Below are positions 45,849 through 55,944 of a DNA stretch of 64,000 nucleotides, piece after piece. Each line of letters starts with the position of its first letter. The first letter of the stretch is position 1. The notes below the pieces were generated by a model that worked only from the letters and a program-made list of their open reading frames with translations, did not search any database and had not been told where the DNA came from. The position numbers and the translations under genes were made by a program. The stretch is taken from positions 95,915 to 159,914 of the forward strand of contig JNVV01000053.1 in assembly GCA_000733355.1 (NCBI GenBank), in the 5' to 3' direction. This DNA comes from Falciphora oryzae. Its lineage: Eukaryota; Ascomycota; Sordariomycetes; Magnaporthales; Magnaporthaceae.

Positions 45849-47066
45849 CCTTCCCCCCGAAAAATTTTCCTGTCGGACCCACTGTTAGTGACCGCTAAGG
45901 AAACCCGGCCATTTTGGTGTTCCGGGCCACCAAAATGAGCCGGTTGCACAACAGGTTCTAACAGGCCAATTGGCCCTGTTTGAACCGCGTTCTCCGACTC
46001 CTTTCAACAACGACGTCGGCAACGCAACTGGGCCAAAAGAGCAGAGAATGGCTAGCAACGGTATTGGGGGTGCCTATTGCCAGTCGAGGGGAAGGCCTGC
46101 ACCCTATCGCCCAGGGCGCGCTCCGCGCCGAAACCTTCGACAATCGGATTGCTCCAACCTCCGCGCATCACCAGACCGCCTTTTAACTTCCTTTTTCGCT
46201 CTCGCCTCGCGCACCGAGCCGAACGATTCGAACGCACAAAAAAACTGCAGGCCGGAAAGCAGTTAGAACACATCGGACGAATAGCCGGCCCGGCCGCCGC
46301 CGTCCCCCGCCATCTCCGCGACTTCTCGTCCTCGCCATCCTCGCGACTTCGCGTCCTTACCATCTTCGCGACTCCTCCTCGGTCGACCGCATCCCAACGA
46401 TACGCACGGCGCAAGATTGGCCTGCTTAGGCACGTAAGCTGCCTAAGCACGCACGCGCAAAATTGGCTTGACGCTCGCGCCTTTGTTTGTTGCCACGCGG
46501 TGACTATACTGAAGTATAAGTGGCATCGCACGCGCAAGATCTTCGTGCGGCTCTATTTGCCAACCGTGAAGTTGTACGAATCGCCGTACACCACGCTGGC
46601 AAACCGCGCAGCCTATCGTTCGATACGCAGAAAAACACACAAGGAGCACATAGGGTTGGAATTAGGCCCTCCAGCCCCCGAACTTTCTTTCTTTGGCCGG
46701 GCCCAGGGGGGGACCCGAAGTCCCTTCCGCCACACCCGGCCTTACTCTTTTACCGGCACTTTGCCGGCCGACAGCTTTCACTACCACCAATAGCAGCGCT
46801 TACAGCGCCCCGGCGTTTATTCGCCCCCATTTTGCCGATTGCCCGCTCACCAACAAAGAGCGCCGGAATGCGGCCCGATCTCCGTGTGCTTTGGGCTTGC
46901 CCCTTGGTTTAATCTGTTAGCCGCCTCGATAGCAACATATAGCCTAGTGTCAAGCTTAGGTAGCGCTAGCACGTCGTATGCCCCCTAGGAGGCAGGGACT
47001 GGTAGATCCCGACTAGAACGACGTTAAATATACTCTCTCTCTCTTTCTTTCTCTCTTTCTTTCTCG
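45849..47066 (+). mobile_element. Non-autonomous retroposon A, copy 2
   Basis: It starts CCTTCCCCCCGAAAAATTTT and ends in an impure CT tract. Together with copy 3 it occupies one insertion. The pair is bounded by CGTATAGCAAAAG (45834-45846) and CGTATGGCAAAGG (48316-48328), a 13-base duplication that differs at two G/A sites. The 27-base tandem region present in copies 1 and 3 is replaced here by a different short repeat (CTCGCGACTTC type, near 46312-46375). The 238-codon ORF at 46077 is not conserved in the other copies. Confidence 0.72.
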
Positions 47067-47069
47067 TTA

Positions 47070-48282
47070 CCTTCCCCCCGAAAATTTTTCCTGTCGGACC
47101 CACTGTTAGTGGCCGCTAAGGAATCCCGGCCATTTTGGTAGTGGTGCTACCAAAAATGAGCCGGCTGCACAACAAGGTCTAACAGGCCATTTGGCTCTGT
47201 TTAACCCGCGTTTTCCGACTCTTTTTAACAACGACGTCGGCAACGCAACTGGGCCAAAAGAGCAGAGAATGGCTGGCAAAGGTATGCGGGTGCCTATTGC
47301 CAGTCGAGGGGAAGGCCTGCACCCTATCGCCCAAGGCGCGCTTCGCGCGCGCCGGAACCTTCGACAACCGGGCGCTCCAACCTCCGCGCATCACCAGACC
47401 GCCCTTCGACTTCCTTTTCGCTTTCGCCTCGCGCACCGAGCCGAACGATTCGAACGCACAAGAAGACTGCAGGCCGGAAAGCAGTTAGAACACATTGGAC
47501 GAATAGCCGGCCCGGCCGCCGCCGTCCCCCGCCACACACGCGACCCTTTCGGGCGTATACATACGCGACCCTTTCGGGCGTACACACACGCGACCCTCCC
47601 GGTCGTACACACACGCGACTCCTCCTCGGTCGACCGCATCCCAACGATACGCACGGCGCAAGATTGGCCTGCTTAGGCACGCAAGCTGCCTAAGCACGCA
47701 CGCGCAAGATTGGCTTGACGCTCGCGCCTCTGTTTGTTGCCACGCGGTGACTATACTGAAGTATAGGTGGTATCGCACGCGCAAAATCTTAACGCGGCTC
47801 TGTTTGCCAACCGTGAAGTGTTACGAATTGCCGTGCACCACGTTAGCAAACCGCGCAACGTATTCGTTCGATGCGCGATAAACACACAAAAAGCACACAG
47901 GGTTGGAATCAGGCCCTCCAGCCCCCGAATTTTCTTTCTTTAGCCGGGCCCAGGGGGGGACTATTACGGTACCTCCCCGACCAAACCCGGCCGTACTCTA
48001 TTTCCGGCACCTTGCCGGCCGACTGCTTTTCTCTACCACCAACAGCAGCGCTCACAACGCCCCGGCGTTTATTCGCCCCTTCTTTTGCCGATTGCCCGCT
48101 CACTAACAAAGAACGCCGGAATGCGGCCCGAACTTCGTGTGCCTTAGGCTTGCCCCTTGGTTTGATTTGTTAGCCGCCTCGATAGCAACATATAGCCTAG
48201 TGTCAAACTTAGGTAGCGCTAGCACGTCGTATGCCCCCTGGGAGGCAGGGACTGGTAGATCCCGACTATAACGACGTTAAAT

Positions 48283-48315
<33 letters not shown>
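47070..48315 (+). mobile_element. Non-autonomous retroposon A, copy 3
   Basis: It lies head to tail with copy 2, separated only by the CT tract and CGTTA. It holds the 5' hairpin at 47131-47158, three to four units of the CGACCCTTTCGGGCGTACAC repeat near 47537-47620, the palindrome-like GCTTAGGCACGCAAGCTGCCTAAGC near 47670, and the LINE-like 3' tail with (CT)n at 48286-48315. Confidence 0.72.
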
Positions 48316-48319
<4 letters not shown>

Positions 48320-51300
48320 TGGCAAAGGTAACACCTACCGCTAGGGTTACTGGATCGCGACCTTCGGGATATCCGGATGGATTCGGACAAATGCCGGAAG
48401 TGTAACAAGCCCCGGGCCTGAAAGCTATAGGATTTACGGCCGCCTAAAGGCTTACGCCTTCGGGAGAACATGAAAACAGTTAAGCTTGCGATTATTGCCG
48501 CTATTAAATACGGGTACGGTATTCCTTCCCTTAAGGAAATGAACAAAGCAGATTCGGACGGCCTCGAATCGGTGCCACAAGAGTTTAGGGAATTTTTCCC
48601 TATTATGACGGAAGCGGCTGCCACCCGTTTTCCCGATTATTAAGCTTGGGACTACGAAATTCATTTTAAAGAAGGAGCTTAATTAACCTATGGCCTTTTG
48701 TACCTAATAAGCTAAAAGGAATTAGATGTTTTAAAGCTGTGGTTGGAAAAGCAGGTACGAATCGGTCGGGCCAGGCCATGCAAAACTGCCAATAGTTCGC
48801 CTTTTATGTTCGCAGAAAAGAAAGACCCCCTCGATTTTTTAAGGGTGGTGGTCGATTACAGGGACGTAAACGCTAAAACGATTCTGATTCGGTGCCTTAT
48901 CCCGTTTATTACGGAGCTTTAGGATCGATTTCGGAATGCCAAATGGAAAACGAAAATCGACTTTAAAACCGGGTTTAACCTGATTCGGATAAAAAAAGGG
49001 CACGAATAGCTTACGGCTTTCCGCTGCAAATACGGCGTTTTCGAGTTTACGGTTATGCTTATAGGCCTTATTAACGCCCCCGCCACCTTTTAAAGCATGA
49101 TGAACTATATTTTTATGGACTTTATCGATGCCGGGCTCTTTGTGTATTTGGATAACCTTTTAATATACGCAGAAACTAAGGAACAATACGATAGTTTGGT
49201 AAAGGAGGTGCTTCGCCGCTTTACCAAACACAACCTGGCCGTGGCCCTTCGCAAATGCGTTTGGGGGGTACACGAAGTCGAGTTTTTTGGTTACATAATA
49301 GGACCCGAGGGCATCGCAATGTTTAAGGACAAGGTTAATGCTATTATTTAATGAAAGGCCCCTAGCTGCTTTAAAAACTCCCAATCGTTCGTCGGCTTTG
49401 CCAACTTTTACAGGAGGTTTATTAAAAGGTTTTTAGGAATCGTTAAGCTTATAACGACGGCCAACGCCCTGCTAAAAAGCTAATAGCGATGGACTTCCAA
49501 AATGGAACAAGCCTTCGAAGCCTTTAAAATCGCTTTCGTTTCGCCTCTAATACTCCAGCATTTTAATCCGTTTCTCCCGGCGCAAATCGAGGTAAACGCT
49601 TCGGATTTTGCCTTTGGAAGGGTGTTATCCCAAAAGGATCCCGAAACTAATAAACTGCACCCCGTTGCTTTTTATTTACGCAAAATGTCGCCCGCCGAAA
49701 TCAACTATGAAATTTATAATAAGGAACTTTTGGCGGTCGTCGATTATTTCGCTAGGTGGAGGCATTATTTCGAAGGGGTAAAATATCGGATAAAGGTTTA
49801 TACGGATTACCGGAACTTTGAATATTTCCTAACGGCTAAAGTTTTTAATCAAAAGCAAGCTAAATAGGCATAATAGTTGGTTAGTTATTGGTTTATAATT
49901 AATTACCAGCTAGGAAAGCAAAATGAAAAGGCCGATATGCTGTCGAAATTACCCTAGCATAAATTTGAAAAAGGGGGGAGTAAGGATCAGCCGATTACGA
50001 CGATTTTGCAAAAAAAACATTTCCTAGCAAAAATTTCGGCCCTGGAAGGATAAAAAAATAACTTTATAGAAGAAGCTTTGCCGTAAGGAGCACCTTTTTT
50101 CCTTTTGTCTTTAGGCCGGCTTTGCAATATTCCAGTCCTAAAGTGGGCTACGGAATTTACTAACAAAGTTAAGCAAGCTGGTATATCGGATTCCGAATAC
50201 TAGAGCCGCTTTTAAAAGCCCGAAAAGGGTGAAAAAGTTAAAGATGGCCTTTTTTATTATAAGGAAAGATTGTGGGTGCTAACGGAGGCCCTGCAAAAGG
50301 AAGTCCTTAAATCCGAATATAATATAAAAGTCGCTGGATATATAGGTATGGATAAAACCCTCGAGTTAATTACTTAGCACTTTTGGTAGCCCAACATCGA
50401 AGTAAAAGTCCAGGAATACGTGAGGAGATGCTTGGAGTGCTAACGCAATAAAGCTTTAAAGCATGCCCCCTTTGGACCCTTATAACCTATAAAGCTGCAT
50501 TACTAGCTTTAAAAGACGGTGGCTATGAACTTTATTACGGACCTTCCTTTAAGCGATAGGTGCGATTTAATTTGGGTAATGGTAAACCCTTTTACTAAAA
50601 TAGCGCATTTCGTCCCCTTTAAAGTCGAGGGTAAAAAATTAAATGATTTTATCCGCATTTTCGCCAAAAAATACTAGCGATTGCACGGTATGCCTTTGGA
50701 TATTATCTTTGATAGAGATTTTAGATTTACGAGCCATTTGTGGAAAAATTTCTTCCGTTTGGTAGGCATTAAGCCAAAAATAAGCACTGCTTTTTATCCC
50801 CAAACGGATGGATAAACCGAAAGGCTTAACTAAAGCTTGGAAGCCTACTTTAGGTTTTTCGTAAATTACGAAATGACTAACTGGGTCGAGCTATTACCTA
50901 CGGCGGAATTTGCCTATAATAATATATTTTTGGCAAGTACCTCCATTACTCCCTTTTTCGCCAACTACGGGTACCATTTAGCTTCCAATAATCCCCTTTT
51001 TTTAGGACGAATACGCAATCCAGCAAGCTAATTTTACCAGCATTAGATGACCTAGGTGCATGAAAAAGCCAAATAACACCTTAAAAAAGCCCGGGAACGA
51101 ATGAAGCATTGGGCCGATAAAAGGAGAAGCCCTTCGCCGGTCCTTACCGAAGGATAGTTCGTTATGTTAAACGCCCGGCATATAAAAACCCGTCGCCCCG
51201 TTAAAAAACTCGATGCTAAAATGTTTGGGCCCTTTCGGATCCTTAACGTTATTTTTCCTACGGCGGTACGATTGGCCCTGCCTAAAACCTGGAAAATCTA

Positions 51301-51674
51301 TAACGCTTTCCACGTGTCCCTTATCGAACCCTACCGCTTTGGCATTTAGGTACGACCTGACTTTGACTAGGTATTGCGGGAGGCCCCTTCGGTTATAGGA
51401 GATTTCGTTGTAGAAAAGGTTATGGATTCCATGGATACAGGCGGGAAGGTTCGTTACTTTGTCCGATGGGAAGATTACCTACGAAAAAAGGACTGGACGT
51501 GGGAACTTTGAGAGCATTTCGATACCGACGGATTTAAGCAACACGTTGTTGCCTTTTATCGGCTTAACCCCGATAAGCTTAGGAACCCCCGCGTGCTATA
51601 AGATATAGGCGCGGCCGCATCCTTTAAGCGGGCTTTAAAAGGTTTCGAGACGCGCTTTAGGAAGAGGAGGATAG
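48316..51674 (+). pseudogene. Element C pol (RT, RNase H, integrase, chromodomain), inactivated
   Basis: Reverse transcriptase is at about 48840-49350 (FLRVVVDYRDVNAKTI, CKYGVFEFTVMLIGLINAP). Its catalytic box reads YLDN instead of YLDD. RNase H is at about 49500-49870 (AQIEVNASDFAFGRVLSQ, YEIYNKELLAVVDYF). Integrase covers about 50330-51030, with IIFDRDFRFTS and TAFYPQTDG. The C-terminal chromodomain is at about 51400-51560 (VRYFVRWEDYLRKKDWTWEL). Stops are scattered, mostly TAG/TAA at Trp or Gln sites. GAAGAGGAGGATAG before the 3' LTR is the polypurine tract. Confidence 0.87.
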
Positions 51675-51958
51675 TGTTATACGGAAGAACCTGTAAACTC
51701 ACCTAATCGGCCCTACAGAAGGTCCGGGAACCGGTATAGGTGCCTAACGGCCCCGAGGCCCAAAGGCCGAAGGCCGGGGGGCAGTATGAATCATGTACTC
51801 AATACTTCGCACGGATCACAAGGTGGTTTATATAAACCCTGCCATCTCCTATGTCCTCCATAAAAGATTCCTTCTTCCTCAAGCATCTCTTAAGCCCATA
51901 GAAAGATTATCTGCAATATAGAGATCCTTTTCCAAGCCGTCTTTGACCCCTTGTTACA
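51675..51958 (+). repeat. 3' LTR of element C
   Basis: 284 bases, TGTTATACGGAAGAACC...TTGTTACA, followed by the duplication ACACA. It retains the empty site for the solo LTR that sits in the 5' LTR. Confidence 0.92.
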
Positions 51959-51976
51959 ACACATCTCCTGGCCGTA

Positions 51977-54943
51977 CTTGTGCGGCTTTAAAGCAGCTCG
52001 CACGAATCGGCCCTCCGGGGATAAAGTGCGGTGGTGCAACTTGACGTTTTTCGTGCAACTTGACGTTTTTTTGTGACATTATCCACCACCCAAATTAGCG
52101 GGAAATCGATGTACCTTTGAATAAATGAATCGCACGCTCAACTGCATGCCGGCACGGGCCACGTTGCACCCGGCCCCTTGATATGCAATCAGGTAAATGC
52201 AGCAAATGCAGTAAATTAGCCAAAAATGAAGCTATTCAAGCCAGGCCGGGATCAATCAAATCGTCTAGATCTACTTTTTCGTCCTGATCAGCGGCATTTG
52301 ATGCAGAAGTGACGCTTCCTTCAGTATCTGTAGCCTTTGGAGAGGATACCTCGTACTCCTCCGTTGTATATCTGCCCGGCAGAGGGACTCCCAGGGCGAG
52401 ATTTGGGCCGTATTAATCTCGCCAGTAGGACTTGATAACCTTCCGGGTCGTGCCCTCGTTTCGTGCAGTAAACTGCCACGGCGTGTAGGGAGAGAGCTCC
52501 TTAGCAGGCTGCCAATTTGGAGGAAGGCAGACGTCGTTTTCGTCCCTGCTAGATTGTATGCGGGCAAGAAGCAAAGCCTTTTGTTGCAGGGCATGGAACC
52601 GATCGTTGCGCTTACGGCGTTGTTGCCAGTATCTGTTGAGAAGCTCGGCTTCGTTTTGTAGGGCTTGTTTTCGAGGGCGGACGATTTCCGTAATTTCGTT
52701 GCGTTTAATCCTTTGCGCCCTAAGGCGTGCCCGCAGTTGCCGGAGGCGGATTCCCTCCTCTCGCTTGTAGTTTCGCAATTAACGCTTGAGTATTTTTAAC
52801 TTTGCTTTTAGATCTTTGCCTCGCAAGCGCCAGCGTTCCCTCCGTTTAAGGGCGAGGCGGTTGTTTTCGTTGTTAATCGCCCGGAGGCGCGCGTTGTTTA
52901 CCGAAATCGGGCCTATTTTGGTAATTAAGCGGTTGAAAGAGTTCCTTTGCTTACGTTTAACTTTAGCCTGTTTGCGCCGGCGGAACTTTTCGATCGCGCG
53001 AGCGCTTGCGAAAATCGCCGCGTGCGTTGCTTTTTTCATTTTTAAAAAAACGTGCATTATCGTTAGCGAAACCGGCCTGCCCGAAAAGGCGGAGGAATGC
53101 AGCTTTTCTTTAAGCCAATCCTCGAATGGGATGATTTCTGATAGATTAAGCGATAAAGTTTTGGCCTTTTTCCAGTTCAGCGCTATGAGGTCCGGCGAGG
53201 GCGTTTTTAAAGCAGGTAAAGGCTCGCTGTCGTTATCGAAAAAAGAGGCAAAAAATTGACCTCGGCGCTTAATCCGGCGGATTTGTTCGGTCGCATTTGG
53301 GATATACCCGACCTTTTGAAAGATAATTGACGCGGATTTCGCGGAGGTAAGCGGATTTTTAAGATTATTAAAGATAATTTCGGGGTTAAAAGGCGAAAGC
53401 CCGCATTTCGACCAGGCTAATTTGATCGTGCTAACTTTGAAGGCTCGCCGGCGCATATTTTTGAAGCCATCTAGAAACTTTAGGCGGTCGTAATCGATAG
53501 CGCCGTGTTCGATTTGTAACGCGAGATCGCGTTGATGCGCGGCTTTATAGGAAGAAAAAACGCCGACGTCGAAAGGTTGCAATTTGTGCGTTGTATGCGG
53601 CGGAAGCGGGAAAAGAATGATTTTTGCTTTTTAGCATTTTTCTTAAAAGCTGAAGGTAAGATGAGATCCGTGGTTATCGATTAGCAATAATTTGTATTCG
53701 TTAGGATTTATAAGTTTTGTGTTTTCGAGAAAATGATCCAGCTATTTGAGCGCAATAAAATCGTCGGTCCAGCCGTTTTCGTTTGTAGTAAGCTTCGTCC
53801 CCGGTTTAAGAGAGTTATGTATATGTTTTTTGGTAATATTAATACTAAAGAGGATAATAAACGGTGGGATCGTTAAGCCGGAAGCCGAGCAAGTTTCGAT
53901 TATCGTTACGAGCGCCCGGTGATTTGGATCGCTTTGGAACTACGTTTTGATTTCTGTATAGCATTAAACGAAGCTTCCTTCGAATACGCCGATCCGGAAT
54001 CCGGCTTCGTCGGAGTTCCAAAAGTTTTCCGGTTTGATTTTGTGCTTTTTTACGCACCGCGCGTAGGCGTCGAACTACTTTTTAAGCACCAGCCTGTTTT
54101 GGGCAGCGCGCTTTTTTACAGCTCGTGGCCGGCTTTTTGCGCGCTTTAAAAGCGACTTGTGTTTGTTGAGCCACTGTTGCGCCCATTGTTTCTTTGTATC
54201 TGTTGAGGGCGGCTCAGGTTTGCGGCGGAGGATCGAATCGACGGCGTGGGCAACGGCAATGGCAGAGATTCCGGTCCCTAAAAGAGGCAAGTCAAATTAG
54301 TATTAAAATACAGCCAAATCTGGATCAGAGACCTCTATTTACCGACTGACTGCTTCCAGTTAATCCAGGCGAGTAACGCGAGGTTCTCGGTATCGTTAAG
54401 CATCCTATTGTGGCCGCCGTTGCTTTGGAGCGACCTCCCGCCCTTTAAACGCCTTTGGAGCTTGCGGGCGTTAATTCCGTAATGCTTTGCGGCCTGCGCG
54501 GCGTTTTTGAACCTGTTGAGGGCGACGTCCTCCATGGCGGCCAATATTCGTGCTTCGGCGATACGAGCTTTCTCGAGCTCCTTTTCACTTTTATTTCTGC
54601 CCATTTTGGTGGGTTTTTGTAGGGAAAATCAAGGGGTTGAAGTAGCAAAGAGCCTTTCGCGGCGGGGTTGGGCGGAGGCCTGCCAAACGCGATTACGATC
54701 CCGGCACGCGATAGAAAATCGCCATTAAAATTTACGCGTTAAATTCATTTTTTTGGATCCGGCCCGTGCGGTATGCAGTTGAGCGTGCGATTTATTTATT
54801 TAGAAGTACATCGATTTCCCGCTAATTTAGGTGGTGGATAATGTCACAAAAAAACGTCAAGTTGCACGAAAAACGTTAAGTTGCACCACCGCACTTTATC
54901 CCCGGAGGGCCGATTCGTGCGAGCTGCTTTAAAGCCGCACAAG
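51977..54943 (-). mobile_element. Pogo/Fot1-type DNA transposon with TA target duplication
   Basis: The ends are inverted repeats of at least 165 bases (CTTGTGCGGCTTTAAAGC...; left 51977 to about 52160, right from about 54765 to 54943), flanked by TA (51975-51976 and 54944-54945). Within each end the unit GTGCAACTTGACGTTTTT occurs twice in tandem and is a likely transposase-binding site. The interior holds one degraded DDE transposase on the minus strand. The right flank is a LINE tail and the left flank is 11 host bases after the C duplication. Confidence 0.88.
52414..54604 (-). pseudogene. Pogo-like transposase (HTH, DDE), inactivated
   Basis: Exon 1 starts at ATG 54604 (MGRNKSEKELEKARIAEARI). 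It encodes a Psq/CENP-B type helix-turn-helix (NAAQAAKHYGINARKLQRRL), then joins across an intron (GTAAAT...TTTTAG, branch TACTAAT) at about 54285 to a second DNA-binding helix block. The DDE core follows: FWNSDEAGFRIG near 54010, LLLIDNHGSHL near 53680, and KLQPFDVGVFSSYK near 53580, the third conserved block. A long basic Arg/Lys-rich helical tail ends near 52414. In-frame stops, such as a TAA at 52779-52781 that replaces Gln, inactivate it. The function when intact is cut-and-paste transposition at TA. Confidence 0.85.
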
Positions 54944-54945
54944 TA

Positions 54946-55199
54946 CGCCAATCCGCTGCCACTTTCCGGCATATCCGCCGGCCGAACGCATTACTACCAC
55001 CCGCAGCGCTACAACGCCCCGGCGTCTATACGCCCTACTGCCGATCGCCCGCTCACCAACAAGGAGCGCCGGAATGCGGCCCGACCTCCGTGTGCCTTCG
55101 GGTTTAATTCGTTGGCCGCCTTGATAGCAACATGTAGCCTAGTGTCAAGCTTAGGTAGCGCTAGCACGTCATATGCCCCTTGGGAGGCAGGGACTGGTA
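54946..55199 (+). mobile_element. 3' tail fragment of the LINE family
   Basis: It matches 18670-18925 (GCACAC..GCCGGCCGA, CGCCCCGGCG, GCGCCGGAATGCGGCCCGAC, AGGCAGGGACTGGTA) without the (CT)n end. It was cut on the left by the pogo insertion and abuts the broken SDR gene on the right. Confidence 0.75.
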
Positions 55200-55730
55200 C
55201 AGGCTTCTAGAGTAGTCAACAACTCACCACACTCGCTCCAGGGCAGTGCAGCCTGCATTCACCTCCCACAGATGCCGACCAAGTACCTTCTCAATGTCTT
55301 GGCGAGGTCGACAACGGCTCGGGTGGTCAACATCATCGATAGTAAGCATGATCGAGCCTGTCTGCTATTACTAGGCAAAGGCTTTGGCTGGCAATTAGCA
55401 CCAAACTAACCACTGAAACACCTCAATCTTAGGAAATATCAATGACACTTCTCTTGCGGACTGCATGGCGTACCACGCATCCAAGGTGGCACTGGAGTCG
55501 CTCACCCACTCCATGGCGGCTTTCCACAGGGACATGGCCATCAGGGTCACGGTGGTTGGCATCCACCCGGGCAACCTGCCACCCGCATCACGAACTTCAC
55601 ATCGGATACAGACATCAAGTCCCGGGCTTCCAAGGTTGTGGACATGATCAAGAGCCTAGAGGAGGATGATAGCTCGAGGATTATGGACTGGAGGGGCGTG
55701 AACCTTGTTGATTCTCGCCAGCTCCACTAA
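55200..55730 (+). pseudogene. 3' remnant of an SDR-family oxidoreductase gene
   Basis: Two exon pieces (to 55341, then from 55433) splice in frame across a GTAAGC...TTAG intron. They give ARVVNIIDRNINDTSLADC and then MAYHASKVALESLTHSMAAF, which contains the YxxxK active site of classical short-chain dehydrogenases. After IRVTVVGIHPGNL a one-base deletion shifts the frame. The remaining coding (ATRITNFTSDTDIKSRASKV to the TAA at 55728-55730) follows in another frame. The Rossmann half is absent and replaced by the LINE tail. It is a dead gene fragment; the original function was probably an NAD(P)-dependent oxidoreductase. Confidence 0.75.
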
Positions 55731-55944
55731 CCATGCGCGATGGGGAGTCTCTCGATTGATAAATACCTGGCTGTTGTGGCGATATACGCGGACGAGGAGG
55801 GCGGGAGACGCAGGCTGGGTTCAGAGTCGCACTTGACGTGGCATGTTCTCTGTGGGTTTGACACACTTCGACCGTTCGAGCAAGCCCGAATAAACCTGCA
55901 CAGGGCATGGCCAGGAATAAGCCGGACGTGAAGGACTGCCTGCT

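Larger units (their letters stand above)
19166..51958 (+). mobile_element. Ty3/gypsy chromovirus C, split by nested insertions
   Basis: The element runs from the LTR at 19166-19569 to the LTR at 51675-51958. It is flanked by the 5-base target duplication ACACA (19161-19165 and 51959-51963). Removing the inserts (solo LTR, E, own-family solo LTR, D2 and the A pair, each with its duplication) leaves about 7.0 kb. The LTRs are then 284 bases each, in the normal range for a complete Ty3 element. The gene order is gag, zinc knuckle, protease, reverse transcriptase, RNase H, integrase, chromodomain on the plus strand. All frames carry stops, so the copy is dead. Confidence 0.9.

Noticed and set aside
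46077..46793. 238-codon plus-strand ORF in A copy 2
   Set aside because: The frame is broken at different places in copies 1 and 3, and no domain or conserved stretch is visible; long frames are common in GC-rich DNA.
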